From: Gallionella sp.
Lineage (GTDB): Bacteria; Pseudomonadota; Gammaproteobacteria; Burkholderiales; Gallionellaceae
Reading direction: 5' to 3'
Assembly: GCA_025350405.1 (NCBI GenBank)
Contig: JANXXX010000021.1
Location: forward strand, 1-64,000
Length of the DNA: 64,000 bases
Shown here: one piece after another, positions 31,101-43,333 of the stretch
Layout: the number at the start of each line of letters is the position of its first letter
Position numbering within the stretch: the first letter of the stretch is position 1
Notes under the pieces: model-generated
Database searches by the model: none
Told to the model about the DNA's origin: nothing
The model's input: only the letters and a program-made list of their open reading frames with translations
Made by a program: the position numbers and the translations under genes

Positions 31101-31119
31101 TAGCTTTTTTGGGTGCCAC
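28108..31119 (-). CDS. CheB-CheR fusion with PAS domains
   Basis: CheB-like GIGASAGGLEAFEQF…LSGTGTDGTLGL; CheR-like FFRDAEAYAVLKQDVLP…VWVADCASGEEAFSIAILL…SCRNLMIYL; coiled-coil NEELQSTNEELQSTNEEL; PAS. Confidence 0.93.
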   Translation of the reverse strand: MAPKKATRKIKEAPIPAAVATQQAAAPGFPIPGFPIVGIGASAGGLEAFEQFFRKVLPGSGMAFVLVSHLDPSHASILTEILQRSTKMPVVEAQDQMKVEPNCVYAIPPNRDMAIFHGVLQLSVPDQPRGQRMPIDAFLRSLAEDQGERAIGIILSGTGTDGTLGLRAILGAGGVSLVQEPASAKYDGMPTSAISAGYATHILPVDKMPEVLLSGVRVLNQPPLAPPAATSGLNRILMQLRSVTGHDFSLYKKSTIGRRIERRMAMHNIEDKEVYARYLKEHPPEVHLLFKELLINVTNFFRDAEAYAVLKQDVLPQLFKDKPEDYVFRVWVADCASGEEAFSIAILLREVMDEAHQEFKILLYATDLDDDAIAVARAGFYPPNIAQDVDPERLRRYFIKEDTGYRVKKNIREMVVFATQNVIKDPPFTRLDLLSCRNLMIYLEPEIQNRLIPAFHYALKPGGVLFLSPSESITSHTELFKPLNRKWKFYQAIGNIASTRAVMGGGLVWTKDPNAQGMDEVIKKIKEPDFAELTKRALLQTYAPASVVTDIKGNIRFVHGDTGKYLRAAPGQATLNVIEMAREGLQLELRAALLLAAAGSESSAPESADKAAAFHSREVSVKTNGHFQLVNLNVRPLAAPDSGEKLLLVSFQDVAHPAPGLSKGNKPKGGKPERGQGEAGPQQHMEELQRELAYTRENLQATIEEQQASNEELKSTNEELQSTNEELQSTNEELETSKEELQSLNEELVTVNAELQAKIEQLAGMQNDMKNLLDNINIGTIFLDQHLLIRRYTRDAALVYRLVASDIGRPLSDIKSDIEGVDLLDHAQTVLDKLVPWEREVRAVGGAWYLVRIQPYRTLDNVIDGVVLTFSDISQRIKAEAAAQSARELSENIVATVREPLVVLDASLKVVSVNRSFYQNFRVTPEDTIGRQIYELGNRQWDIPKLRELLDNILPRNQVMEDFAIEHEFPAIGKRKMLLNARRIVGKSGDTQLILLVIEDVTE

Positions 31120-31698
31120 GACGACTCCTCTGCAGAAAGCGTATGCGGTAAATGATCAATGCGGGAATTGTATCCTGAAGTAACCCTCACACGGGGATAA
31201 AGCGCGAACTGCAGCACAGTGTCATCGCACTGTAGGCCAGGATTTCGTGGATTATATTTTATCTAGCAGTGCTTCTTCTTTGCATACTGTATCTGGCTCT
31301 GAATACAGCATCTGGCGGAAGGGTGTCATTCAAGCAGTCCGCGCAATGCCGTATCACGGCTTAAGCTACACAGCCTGTTTTTTATATATGCGCCAAGTTA
31401 TGCCACTAGGCGTAGCGGGCTAGGCGGAGGCAGAGACGGACGGGGTCCATGAGTGACTAAGAAGTCCTTGCCGGGCTGTGCACGATCCTGCTTGAAGACA
31501 CGCAACAACCCTTTCCCCAATTCCTGGGGGTAATAATAAACGAAAGAAAAACTGTAAAACTCCGCACAAAACCATGACCTCTATGGCCACGATCAATTCT
31601 CTTGCGGACGGTAATCATCGAAGCATCCGCACTTTGTTCGTCGCAATAAACCAACGATGAGAACTCGATCCGTTCATCCAGTGCAGACAAAACTGCTT

Positions 31699-31911
31699 CT
31701 ACTTCTTTTCCTCGCTTTCGCAGGTATTGATTCCAAAAATCGCGTTTGCAGGGCAGAAGCGCACAGTCGCGGTTACCAGCGCGATGCCCGCAACGACCAG
31801 CGCCACTATCCGCCACGTCAACTCGATAGGGGTCACCAACCCTACAATCAGCAACACTACTCCAAGCACGATGCGACCAGTACGATCAATTCCGCCGACA
31901 TTGCATTTCAT
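31699..31911 (-). CDS. YgaP-like transmembrane / DUF2892 protein
   Basis: MKCNVGGIDRTGRIVLGVVLLIVGLV…CPANAIFGINTC. Confidence 0.85.
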   Translation of the reverse strand: MKCNVGGIDRTGRIVLGVVLLIVGLVTPIELTWRIVALVVAGIALVTATVRFCPANAIFGINTCESEEKK

Positions 31912-31974
31912 GATGGCCTCCAGAAGTTAATTCATATGGGATTTCATGTTTACACAGATCACAATTACATGCAA

Positions 31975-32466
31975 TTAGATACAAGTTGCCGGTGGCGGTT
32001 CAGTTGAGTCCGATGGCATTGGAGAAGTTTCCAGCCGGAAGATAAAAACATCTACGAAAATCCGGGAAGTCCAAAAACTGATGATTGGCGGGAGGATGTC
32101 ATTCCCCCAGCCTGACCCGAATATTTGTGTTGAATCTATATGTTTTGAGACTACTTCTACCCGAGTCTTTGTTACACCACCTGCGGATTCGATGAAGATA
32201 GCCACATTTGACTCATAGCTAACAAATGGCACGCCAGCATGCTGCGCCAGAATATATCCTTCCTTTTTGTTCTCACTAACAAACTGAAGATCGAGATCCG
32301 CTAAAACTGATGGCACAGCCTTCCAAACAACTTCTTGAGTTGCCGAGTATGTTCTCGATACTCCTGAACCTTTCGCTGCGCGAGCATCAGCTAAGGTAGA
32401 AATGCAGCCAGATATGGAAAGCAGAAAGGCAATAACAATGAATGCAGTGAAAACTTTCTTGAACAT
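31975..32466 (-). CDS. Lipoprotein, hypothetical
   Basis: MFKKVFTAFIVIAFLLSISGC lipobox; ORF extends to 32538. Confidence 0.7.
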   Translation of the reverse strand: MFKKVFTAFIVIAFLLSISGCISTLADARAAKGSGVSRTYSATQEVVWKAVPSVLADLDLQFVSENKKEGYILAQHAGVPFVSYESNVAIFIESAGGVTKTRVEVVSKHIDSTQIFGSGWGNDILPPIISFWTSRIFVDVFIFRLETSPMPSDSTEPPPATCI

Positions 32467-32500
32467 CGTGATTGCTCCCTTCGGTAGAAAATTGAAGTAA

Positions 32501-32523
32501 CGAAGCCCGCCTAGCGGGCTTCG
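32501..32523. terminator. Inverted repeat CGAAGCCCGC-cta-GCGGGCTTCG
   Basis: Perfect 10-bp stem between alpA-like gene and lipoprotein gene. Confidence 0.55.
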
Positions 32524-32534
32524 TTGCGCCAACA

Positions 32535-32687
32535 TCAATGCTGGATTTCGCTTTCCATCCAGCCAATAGATCGAATGCCAATGGAAATTGGTTTGGGAAA
32601 TTCACCTGTGCGAACCTTGGCATAAATGCTGCTGCGGCTTAAACCGGTGCGGGATTTAACGGCGGGGAGTCTTAAGATTACATCCAT
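32535..32687 (-). CDS. AlpA-family small DNA-binding regulator
   Basis: MDVILRLPAVKSRTGLSRSSIYAKVRTGEFPKPISIGIRSIGWMESEIQH*; 50 aa, absent from ORF track. Confidence 0.8.
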   Translation of the reverse strand: MDVILRLPAVKSRTGLSRSSIYAKVRTGEFPKPISIGIRSIGWMESEIQH

Positions 32688-32795
32688 GTTATGTACCTTT
32701 CGGGTAGTGGTTAAACATGAAGGTATGTTAGAGAACCTCGAAGCGATAATCGAGGCATGGAATAACAGCGATAGTCTTCCGGGAAACGGTTTTAC

Positions 32796-33641
32796 CTAAC
32801 CAGCGGATGCCTCTCCTTGTTCACGTATGGCCTGAGCATATAAAATGGCAAGTAACTCTATTGAAATTAATTTTTCCGCCTTGGGTGCTGTTGTTTTTCT
32901 GACTCTGTCTTCGCTCCCTTCATAACTGGAAAAGATTGTTTCTTCCAAAACCTTATTGAGAATTTCTGCACCAGTCTCTTTTTCAAAAATCATTAAGTCC
33001 AGATAGGGCAGCACGCCCAGCCTTACCCATTCCGCAAAATCTGGCTTGCGCCACTTGGCTGAAAAAAGTGCTGCACCGCATTCTTTGCGCAGCATAGGCA
33101 AAGAAGTTTTGAATTGTTTAATCAGCTCCTTGTCTGGAAGCAACAGGTTAATGCCAAGCAGGGCGTTATCAGGTGGGTTACTTGAAACTCGATGTACCGG
33201 CTCATAGAGGAACGCCATCTCTTCGCCATTAATTAGCGGCGGTTCCCTTGGGCTTTCCGGCGCACAAAATATTTCATCAAAAAATACCTTTGCCTGAGCA
33301 CGTTTGCTTTCTTCAATATTGATTCCAGCCATGTAGAGTTCATGGACAGTCAGTGAGTGTACTCCACGCATGGATTGCTCAATGACGGGTTGTTCGTAAA
33401 ACATTCCGCTGTGGAAATGAAAGCTCAATAGGTTGTGTTTAGTGACGTCTATGACGGGCGCGTCGTGGACGAGGTGAAGGATTTCGGAAATATCGTCACC
33501 TTGAGATAAATACTCCAAGCAGCGCGCCCGGATGGATAGCTGCACATACCACCCGGCAGCATCCAAGGCCTCTGCCAGCTGATATTTTTCCAAGCTAAAC
33601 CATGCGGGTAACTCAGACTTGTTTTTAATTCGCTGGGTCAT
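32796..33641 (-). CDS. Hypothetical element-associated protein (DUF6387-like, tentative)
   Basis: MTQRIKNKSELPAWFSLEKYQLAEALDAAGWYVQLSIRARC; sits between alpA-like gene and integrase; DUF name from memory. Confidence 0.5.
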   Translation of the reverse strand: MTQRIKNKSELPAWFSLEKYQLAEALDAAGWYVQLSIRARCLEYLSQGDDISEILHLVHDAPVIDVTKHNLLSFHFHSGMFYEQPVIEQSMRGVHSLTVHELYMAGINIEESKRAQAKVFFDEIFCAPESPREPPLINGEEMAFLYEPVHRVSSNPPDNALLGINLLLPDKELIKQFKTSLPMLRKECGAALFSAKWRKPDFAEWVRLGVLPYLDLMIFEKETGAEILNKVLEETIFSSYEGSEDRVRKTTAPKAEKLISIELLAILYAQAIREQGEASAG

Positions 33642-33700
33642 TTAGATTTATTGAGAGTCTTGAATGAAGTAGAGAGTGTGTACTCTGCACTCGATCTGAG

Positions 33701-34921
33701 TTAATGCCTTTTCCTCTTCAGCAAAGGAATCACTTTTGCGCCATGGGCCAGCCCATCCAAATAATTCGCCCACCATTCCATCATCGTCTTGCGCTCTGGC
33801 AGATATTCGGCTCGGTTGTATGCGCCTCGTATTTCGTTGCGTTCGCAGTGTGCAAGCTGGCGCTCGATCACATCAGACCTGAATCCCGTTTCGTTGAGCA
33901 TGGTGGAGGCCACCGCACGAAAACCGTGCCCGGTCATCTTGCCCTTATAGCCCAAACGATACAGTGCGAACAACATGGTGTTATTACTGATTGGCTTATC
34001 AGGGTTGCGTCCCGGCAACAGGAAACGGCTGTCTGCTGCAATGATTTTAAGTTCGTCGAGAATGACTAAGGCTTGGTCAGATAGGGGGACGACATGTGCC
34101 GTGCGCATTTTCATGCGCTCGGCTGGCACCAACCAAAGTCCGTTCTCAAGATCAAACTCCGACCACAGCGCGCCGATCAGTTCGTTGGTACGCACAAAGG
34201 TCAGAGCCAACAGTTGCAGAGCAAGCCGCGTCTGCTTGTCACCGATTTCGTCATAAGTGATTATCGCGCGCATCAAGGCAGGCAATTCTTCGGGGCTGAC
34301 GGCAGCTTGATTCTTCTTTTTGTGCGGTGTGAGTGCACCACGTAGATCAGGGGATGGGTCGCGCTTGCAGCGCCCGGTCGCCACGCCATATCGAAATACT
34401 TGGCCGCACACTTGCAGTACACGGTGTGCCAGATCATAAGAGCCGCGCTTTTCAATCACTCGCACCGCATACAACAGTTCAGGGGCTTCAATCTCACCAA
34501 TGGTTTGTTTGCCGATATACGGGAAGATATTTTTCTCAAGGCGGCGCAACACATCATCGGCATGGTGTGCCACCCATGTATGCAGTTGCTTACTGTACCA
34601 CTCACGCGCAACGGCCTCGAATGAATTGGCCGTAGATAATTTGTCGCGCAGTTTTTTGGTGCGACGTTCGGCTGAGGGGTCAAGGTCGCTTGCTAGTTTG
34701 TCACGTTCAGCTTGTGCGCTCTTGCTTGCTTTGCTTAAACCTATGGTGGGGTACACCCCAAGAGAAAGCGATTTTTCTTTGTCGCCAAGTCGGTAGCGTA
34801 ACCGCCAATACTTGCGGCCATCGTCATATACCCACAAGTAAAGACCATCGCCATCATGGAGCTTGCGAATCGCACGGCCTTCGCTTGTGGCATTACGGCA
34901 CTCAGCGTCTGATAGTGGCAT
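33701..34921 (-). CDS. Tyrosine recombinase/integrase (P4-type, DUF4102 + phage_integrase)
   Basis: LYLWVYDDGRKYWRLRYRLGDKEKSLSLGVYP; catalytic R…HGFRAVASTMLNE…HxxxNEIRGAYNRAEYLPERKTMMEWWANYL. Confidence 0.95.
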   Translation of the reverse strand: MPLSDAECRNATSEGRAIRKLHDGDGLYLWVYDDGRKYWRLRYRLGDKEKSLSLGVYPTIGLSKASKSAQAERDKLASDLDPSAERRTKKLRDKLSTANSFEAVAREWYSKQLHTWVAHHADDVLRRLEKNIFPYIGKQTIGEIEAPELLYAVRVIEKRGSYDLAHRVLQVCGQVFRYGVATGRCKRDPSPDLRGALTPHKKKNQAAVSPEELPALMRAIITYDEIGDKQTRLALQLLALTFVRTNELIGALWSEFDLENGLWLVPAERMKMRTAHVVPLSDQALVILDELKIIAADSRFLLPGRNPDKPISNNTMLFALYRLGYKGKMTGHGFRAVASTMLNETGFRSDVIERQLAHCERNEIRGAYNRAEYLPERKTMMEWWANYLDGLAHGAKVIPLLKRKRH

Positions 34922-35109
34922 GGTAAACCCCCTAATGTGGTAACTTTATTTATTGGGAAATAAGTTACCACAAAAGTTACCACACTTTTTGATGGGATGC
35001 CAGCAAAATACCACGAACCTATTTGGACGATAAACAAGCCTGAAAGCCGCTTATTTACTACATTTTATAGATATTATTGAATATTACTAAACTTCTTTGA
35101 ATACCAAAA

Positions 35110-35200
<91 letters not shown>

Positions 35201-35265
35201 GGGTGCGTCGACAAACAGCGGCGCGCATTCTACCAGCAAGCTCCAATTTCGTGCAGAATGTTCAC

Positions 35266-38006
<2,741 letters not shown>

Positions 38007-38009
38007 TCA

Positions 38010-38085
38010 TGTAGGGTGGGTTAGGGCAAAGCCCGTAACCCACCGTTTTGTTAGGCGGGTATCGCTACGCTCAACCCACCCTACA
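38010..38085. repeat. Palindromic intergenic repeat TGTAGGGTGGGTT…AACCCACCCTACA
   Basis: 13-bp terminal inverted arms, between serS and rarA. Confidence 0.8.
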
Positions 38086-38089
38086 TTTT

Positions 38090-39472
38090 CTAATTCTTGT
38101 TTTTCGCTTTTTCATCCAGCTCGCGCAAATGCGCCAGCTTCTCGGCGATCTTCGCTTCCAGTCCGCGCTCGGTGGGCTGATAAAAACTCACTTCCGGCAT
38201 GTCATCTGGAAAATAACTCTCGCCCGCCGCATAGCCATCCGCCTCGTTGTGCGCGTAACGGTAGTCTTTGCCGTAATCGAGTTGCTTCATCAACTTGGTC
38301 GGCGCGTTGCGCAAATGCAGCGGCACATCGCGCGAACCATCCTGAGCGACGAAGGCGCGGGCGGCATTATACGCGACGTACCCGGCATTCGACTTGGCGG
38401 CGACGGCGAGATACAGCACCGCCTGCGCCAAGGCCAGCTCGCCTTCCGGCGAACCGAGCCGCTCATAGGTTTGCGCCGCATCCACGGTCATCTGTATCGC
38501 CCGCGGGTCGGCCAAGCCGATGTCTTCCCACGCCATGCGCACGATGCGCCGCGCCAGATAGCGCGGGTCCGCGCCGCCGTCCAGCATGCGCACCAGCCAG
38601 TACAGCGCGGCATCGGGATTGGAACCGCGCACCGATTTGTGCAGCGCGGAGATCTGGTCGTAGAACGCCTCGCCGCCCTTGTCGAAGCGGCGCAAGCTTT
38701 GCGCCAGCGTGTTGTCGAGGAATTCGGCATTGATGTTTGTGACTTTGGCTGTCTGCGCCGCTGTTTGTAATTGTTCCAGCACGTTGAGCAAGCGGCGCGC
38801 ATCGCCGTCGGCGTAACCGATGATGCGTTCCTTCGCATCATCGTTAAACTCTAAATGATCCGTTCGGGCTGAGCTTGTCGAAGCCGCCCCATTATCCCCT
38901 TCGACAAGCTCAGGGCGAACGGGGGTTAGTGTTTGCACTGCACGCTCGAACAATACACCCAACTCTTCCGCCGACAACACATGCAGCACATACACCTGCG
39001 CGCGCGACAACAAGGCGTTGTTCACTTCGAACGACGGATTTTCGGTGGTCGCACCGATGAAGGTCACCAGCCCCTGCTCGACGAACGGCAGGAAGGCATC
39101 CTGCTGCGACTTGTTGAATCTATGCACCTCGTCCACAAACAAGATGGTGTGCCGTCCGCGCTGTTGCAGAACCTGCTGCGCCTGCGCGATGGCCTCGCGA
39201 ATATCTTTCACGCCGGACAACACCGCCGACAGCGGCACGAACTCGGCATCGAAGGCCGATGCCATCAATCGCGCCAGCGTGGTCTTGCCCACGCCGGGCG
39301 GCCCCCACAGGATCATCGAATGCAACTTGCCGGATTCGAATGCCAAACGTAATGGCCTGCCCTCGCCCAACAGATGCGACTGACCGATCACTTCGTCGAT
39401 GTGCTTGGGACGCAGGCGCTCCGCCAGCGGTGCCGCAGGAGAGATGGGATCGAACAGGCTGTCGGTTTGCAT
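38090..39472 (-). CDS. rarA: Replication-associated recombination protein A (AAA ATPase)
   Basis: LRPKHIDEVIGQSHLLGEGRPL, GPPGVGKTTLARLMA, ISALHKSVRGSNPDAALYWLVRML; carries an in-frame repeat-derived insert. Confidence 0.95.
   Translation of the reverse strand: MQTDSLFDPISPAAPLAERLRPKHIDEVIGQSHLLGEGRPLRLAFESGKLHSMILWGPPGVGKTTLARLMASAFDAEFVPLSAVLSGVKDIREAIAQAQQVLQQRGRHTILFVDEVHRFNKSQQDAFLPFVEQGLVTFIGATTENPSFEVNNALLSRAQVYVLHVLSAEELGVLFERAVQTLTPVRPELVEGDNGAASTSSARTDHLEFNDDAKERIIGYADGDARRLLNVLEQLQTAAQTAKVTNINAEFLDNTLAQSLRRFDKGGEAFYDQISALHKSVRGSNPDAALYWLVRMLDGGADPRYLARRIVRMAWEDIGLADPRAIQMTVDAAQTYERLGSPEGELALAQAVLYLAVAAKSNAGYVAYNAARAFVAQDGSRDVPLHLRNAPTKLMKQLDYGKDYRYAHNEADGYAAGESYFPDDMPEVSFYQPTERGLEAKIAEKLAHLRELDEKAKNKN
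38860..38923. repeat. Palindromic REP-like element (CCGTTCGGGCTGAGCTTGTCGAAG … CTTCGACAAGCTCAGGGCGAACGG) inside rarA
   Basis: Two 24-bp inverted arms differing only at the central CCC/GGG. Confidence 0.9.
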
Positions 39473-39486
39473 AAAGCGCAGCGGTG

Positions 39487-40131
39487 CTAGTCGCTCAGCA
39501 CATCCACACCCTTCGGCGGCGTGAACTTGAATTGTTGTTCCGATAATTTCGGATTGCGCTGCATCGCAGAAAAACGCAGCACGGTCTTGTGCCCGAACAT
39601 ATCGCTCAACTCCATCACCACCAGCTCGGCTTGTGCGTTGAATGCCATGCGTATCTTGTTGAAGCTGCTGTCTTGACCTTTGCTATCCGGGCCTTTGCCT
39701 TTGGGCGTAGCTTGCAGCCATTCCAAGCCGTCTTTACCGCCATCTTCGGCCAAGGAAAACCCGCGCTCGATCTCGTTGCTGCCGGAGAGCAGCGCAGCGG
39801 GACTGCTGCCCAGCGCCGCATCCAGTTTTTTCACCGTCACCTGATTCAGGTCCACGTCATACAACCAGAACTTTGCGCCATCGCCAATGATGAGCTGCTC
39901 GTAAGGCTTCTGGTAAGACCAGCGGAATTTCCCGGGGCGCTGAAACTGCATGATGCCGGAAGCAGACTGGATGTGCTTGCCGTTCTGGTCCAGCACCTCT
40001 TGGGTGAAATTCGCCTGCGCGGAATGTGTCGCGGCGATGAAGGTTTTGAGTTTTTCGACGGCTCCGGCGTGGGCAGCCAATGGCAGCATCAAAAATAGTA
40101 GAACGAAAAAATTTTTCATTATGTTTCCCAA
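39487..40131 (-). CDS. lolA: Outer-membrane lipoprotein carrier protein
   Basis: Signal peptide; SAQANFTQEVLDQNGKHIQSASGIMQFQRPGKFRWSYQKPYEQLIIGDGAKFWLYDVDLNQVTVKK. Confidence 0.93.
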   Translation of the reverse strand: MGNIMKNFFVLLFLMLPLAAHAGAVEKLKTFIAATHSAQANFTQEVLDQNGKHIQSASGIMQFQRPGKFRWSYQKPYEQLIIGDGAKFWLYDVDLNQVTVKKLDAALGSSPAALLSGSNEIERGFSLAEDGGKDGLEWLQATPKGKGPDSKGQDSSFNKIRMAFNAQAELVVMELSDMFGHKTVLRFSAMQRNPKLSEQQFKFTPPKGVDVLSD

Positions 40132-40191
40132 AAAAGGATGTCGCAGATTTTAAGCGTGAAAAATCTGTGTGAATCTGAGGATAAGGATGTA

Positions 40192-42471
40192 TTACTCAGA
40201 TCGAGCAGGTGCAAGCACTTCGCGATTGCCATTGCTCTGCATCGCCGAGACCAGGCCTGCCGCTTCCATTTGCTCGACCAGCCGCGCGGCGCGGTTGTAG
40301 CCGATGCGCAGATGGCGTTGCACCAGCGAGATCGAAGCACGGCGGTTTTTCAGCACGATCTCCACCGCCTGGTCGTATAACGGATCGGCTTCCGCATCCA
40401 GGCTCTCGCCGGCTGCGCCACCTTCTTCCGATGACTCATCCAGAGAATTGAGCACGCCTTCGATGTACTGCGGTTCGCCTTGCGACTTGAGGTATTCGGC
40501 GATGCGGTGCACTTCCTGGTCGGACACGAACGCGCCGTGCACGCGTAGCGGATAGCCGGAGCCGGGCGGCAGGTACAGCATGTCACCCTGCCCGAGCAAT
40601 GCTTCCGCGCCCATCTGATCCAGTATCGTGCGCGAATCGATCTTGCTCGACACCTGGAATGCCACGCGCGTCGGCACGTTGGCCTTGATCAATCCGGTGA
40701 TCACGTCCACCGAGGGACGCTGCGTGGCCAGCACCAGATGCATGCCTGAGGCGCGCGCCTTCTGCGCCAGGCGCGCGATCAGCTCTTCGATCTTCTTGCC
40801 CACCACCATCATCAGGTCGGCGAGTTCGTCGATGAACACCACGATCAGCGGTAATTCTTCGAGCGGCTCGGGATTTTCCGGCGTGAGCGTAAACGGATTG
40901 GTGAGCGGCTTTCTGGCTTTCACGGCTTCGCGTATTTTCTGGTTGTAGCCGACGATGTTGCGTACGCCTAGTGTGGACATCAAGCGGTAGCGCCGGTCCA
41001 TTTCCTGCACGCACCAATTCAAACCTGATGCGGCCTGGCGCATGTCGGTCACCACCGGCGCGAGCAGGTGGGGGATGCCTTCGTACACCGACAGTTCCAG
41101 CATCTTCGGATCGATCAACAGCAGGCGCACCTGCTGCGGCGTGGCCTTGTACAGCAGGCTCAGGATCATTGCGTTGATCGCCACCGATTTTCCGGAACCG
41201 GTGGTACCCGCGACCAGCACGTGCGGCATCCTGGCCAGATCGGCGACCACCGGCTTGCCGGAAATATCCTTGCCCATCGCCATGGTCAGCGCCGAGTCCA
41301 TATCGGCATACACTTTCGAGCTGAGTATCTCGGACAGACGCACCATCTGCCGTTTCGGATTGGGCAACTCCAGGGCCATGTATGCCTTGCCGGGTATCGT
41401 TTCGACCAGGCGGATGCTCACCACCGACAAGGCGCGCGCCAGATCCTTCACCAGATTGGTGATCTGGCTGCCCTTCACCCCGACGGCGGGTTCGATCTCA
41501 TAACGCGTGATCACCGGCCCGGGATAGGCCGCGACCACCCTCACCTCCACGCCAAAATCTTTCAGCTTGCGCTCGATCAGGCGCGAGGTGAATTCCAGCG
41601 TGTCGGCAGACACAACTTCAACCTGCTGTGATGCCTGATCCAGCAAGTGCAGCGGCGGCAAAGTCGAATCCGGCATATCGGCAAACAATGGCACCTGCTT
41701 TTCGCCTGCGGCGCGCGCCGATTTGACCACTTCCATCAGCGGCATTTCAATGTGGATAGGATGGTGCTCTACAGCGCGTTTTTTTTCTTCCTCTACGACG
41801 GCCACCCGTTGATGCGTCGCCTGCATGCCGATACGTCTATCCTGGCGTGTCTGCCAAGTGAGGCGTGCCCATTGATAAGCGGCCTCCAACAGCTCACCCA
41901 AACGATCCACAAAGCGCAGCCAGGATAACCCGCTGAACACGCTAAAGCTGGTGGCAATCAGGGCTAGCAACAGCAGCGTCGCGCCGGTAAAGCCAAACAC
42001 GCGGGCCAGCGATTCACCCAACACCGCGCCGAGCATTCCACCCGGTGCCAGCGGCAGCGGGACTTTCAGCGTATACATACGAATCGCTTCGAGCGCACTG
42101 CTGGCCAGCAATAACGCCACAAATCCGGCGATAGAGACCCACAATGTCCGCTTGCAGAATATGCTGTCGGCGCGCAAATTATGATATCCCGCCCACACGC
42201 GTTGCAGCATGAACAACACCCACCACCATGCGGAGAATCCAAACAGGTAAAACAACAGATCGGCGAGATACGCGCCCAGCACCCCGCCGGGATTGGTGGT
42301 ACGCGCGCCGCTGACACTATGCGACCAGGCCGGGTCGGACGGATCATAGCCATACAGGGCGACGGTAAAATACAGTGCGCCGGCGACCAACAATATCCAG
42401 CGCGATTCACGCAGCAGCGTGAACAATTTATTGGTCAAAAAATCGCCGCTCGCCTCAGCCATGAGATGCAC
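40192..42471 (-). CDS. ftsK: DNA translocase FtsK
   Basis: Four TM N-term; [27 protein letters not shown]-terminal gamma winged helix. Confidence 0.97.
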   Translation of the reverse strand: MHLMAEASGDFLTNKLFTLLRESRWILLVAGALYFTVALYGYDPSDPAWSHSVSGARTTNPGGVLGAYLADLLFYLFGFSAWWWVLFMLQRVWAGYHNLRADSIFCKRTLWVSIAGFVALLLASSALEAIRMYTLKVPLPLAPGGMLGAVLGESLARVFGFTGATLLLLALIATSFSVFSGLSWLRFVDRLGELLEAAYQWARLTWQTRQDRRIGMQATHQRVAVVEEEKKRAVEHHPIHIEMPLMEVVKSARAAGEKQVPLFADMPDSTLPPLHLLDQASQQVEVVSADTLEFTSRLIERKLKDFGVEVRVVAAYPGPVITRYEIEPAVGVKGSQITNLVKDLARALSVVSIRLVETIPGKAYMALELPNPKRQMVRLSEILSSKVYADMDSALTMAMGKDISGKPVVADLARMPHVLVAGTTGSGKSVAINAMILSLLYKATPQQVRLLLIDPKMLELSVYEGIPHLLAPVVTDMRQAASGLNWCVQEMDRRYRLMSTLGVRNIVGYNQKIREAVKARKPLTNPFTLTPENPEPLEELPLIVVFIDELADLMMVVGKKIEELIARLAQKARASGMHLVLATQRPSVDVITGLIKANVPTRVAFQVSSKIDSRTILDQMGAEALLGQGDMLYLPPGSGYPLRVHGAFVSDQEVHRIAEYLKSQGEPQYIEGVLNSLDESSEEGGAAGESLDAEADPLYDQAVEIVLKNRRASISLVQRHLRIGYNRAARLVEQMEAAGLVSAMQSNGNREVLAPARSE

Positions 42472-42655
42472 CGATCAGGGTCGACTGCCCGGAGACATGC
42501 CCACTAAAATGCAACGTGAAATGTAGCGTGGCAATAACTTGTTTATTGCACATTTTCTCGCGGAATAACAAACGATCATCCGCCGGCATAATTTTCATGA
42601 CGATCCCCCCAGACCGATTGGTTTTTATTGAACATGGCTATGATACCGCAGCCCG

Positions 42656-43333
42656 TCAAGGTGCGCTTGCCAACAACAGGCGCTCCAGATCGAGCTGGCT
42701 TGCCGCAACATGCGCATCAGGCTGCGTCATGTAAGGCACCACCCCAAGCAACGGCGCAGCCATCCGCTGTTGTAGTGCGGCAATGTTTTCCTCGCACATC
42801 GGCATGTCGGCCGCAACGACATTGGCCACCCAACCCGCCAGTGTCAAGCCACGTGCAGCGATCGCTTCCGCCGTGAGCAGCGCATGATTCAAACAACCCA
42901 GGCGTATGCCCACCACCAGGATGATCGGCAGGCCCAACTCCTGCACCAGATCGGCACTATCCTGCTGGGCATTCAGCGGCACACGAAAACCACCCACGCC
43001 CTCCACGATCACCACATCTGCCTGCGCAGCCAATTCTTGATACGACTCTACGATGCGTGAAAATTGAATGATGACACCGGCACGCTGTGCGGCAATATGC
43101 GGCGCCACCGCTTGCAAAAACAAGTAGGGGTTGATCTGCCCGTAGCCCACTGCGATATTGCCTGCGGCGCGCAATTGCCGCACATCTTCGTTCTGCTCTT
43201 CCGCATTACAACCCGCCGCGATCGGCTTCATCCCGACCACGCGTTTACCTTGTGCGGCAAAGCCATGCAGCAGGGCGCAGCTGATCAGCGTCTTGCCGAC
43301 GCCGGTGTCGGTGCCGGTGACAAAGTAGTTCAT
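42656..43333 (-). CDS. bioD: Dethiobiotin synthetase
   Basis: MNYFVTGTDTGVGKTLISCALL; VVIVEGVGGFRVPLN. Confidence 0.96.
   Translation of the reverse strand: MNYFVTGTDTGVGKTLISCALLHGFAAQGKRVVGMKPIAAGCNAEEQNEDVRQLRAAGNIAVGYGQINPYLFLQAVAPHIAAQRAGVIIQFSRIVESYQELAAQADVVIVEGVGGFRVPLNAQQDSADLVQELGLPIILVVGIRLGCLNHALLTAEAIAARGLTLAGWVANVVAADMPMCEENIAALQQRMAAPLLGVVPYMTQPDAHVAASQLDLERLLLASAP

Noticed and set aside
31400-31450. Possible left att site (ggcggaggcagagacgg) for the tRNA-Ser element
   Set aside because: Only about 8 bp identical to the tRNA 3' end; not convincing as a direct repeat
31457-31816. 119-aa ORF overlapping the DUF2892 gene
   Set aside because: N-terminal half is an out-of-frame reading of the DUF2892 protein; no family recognised
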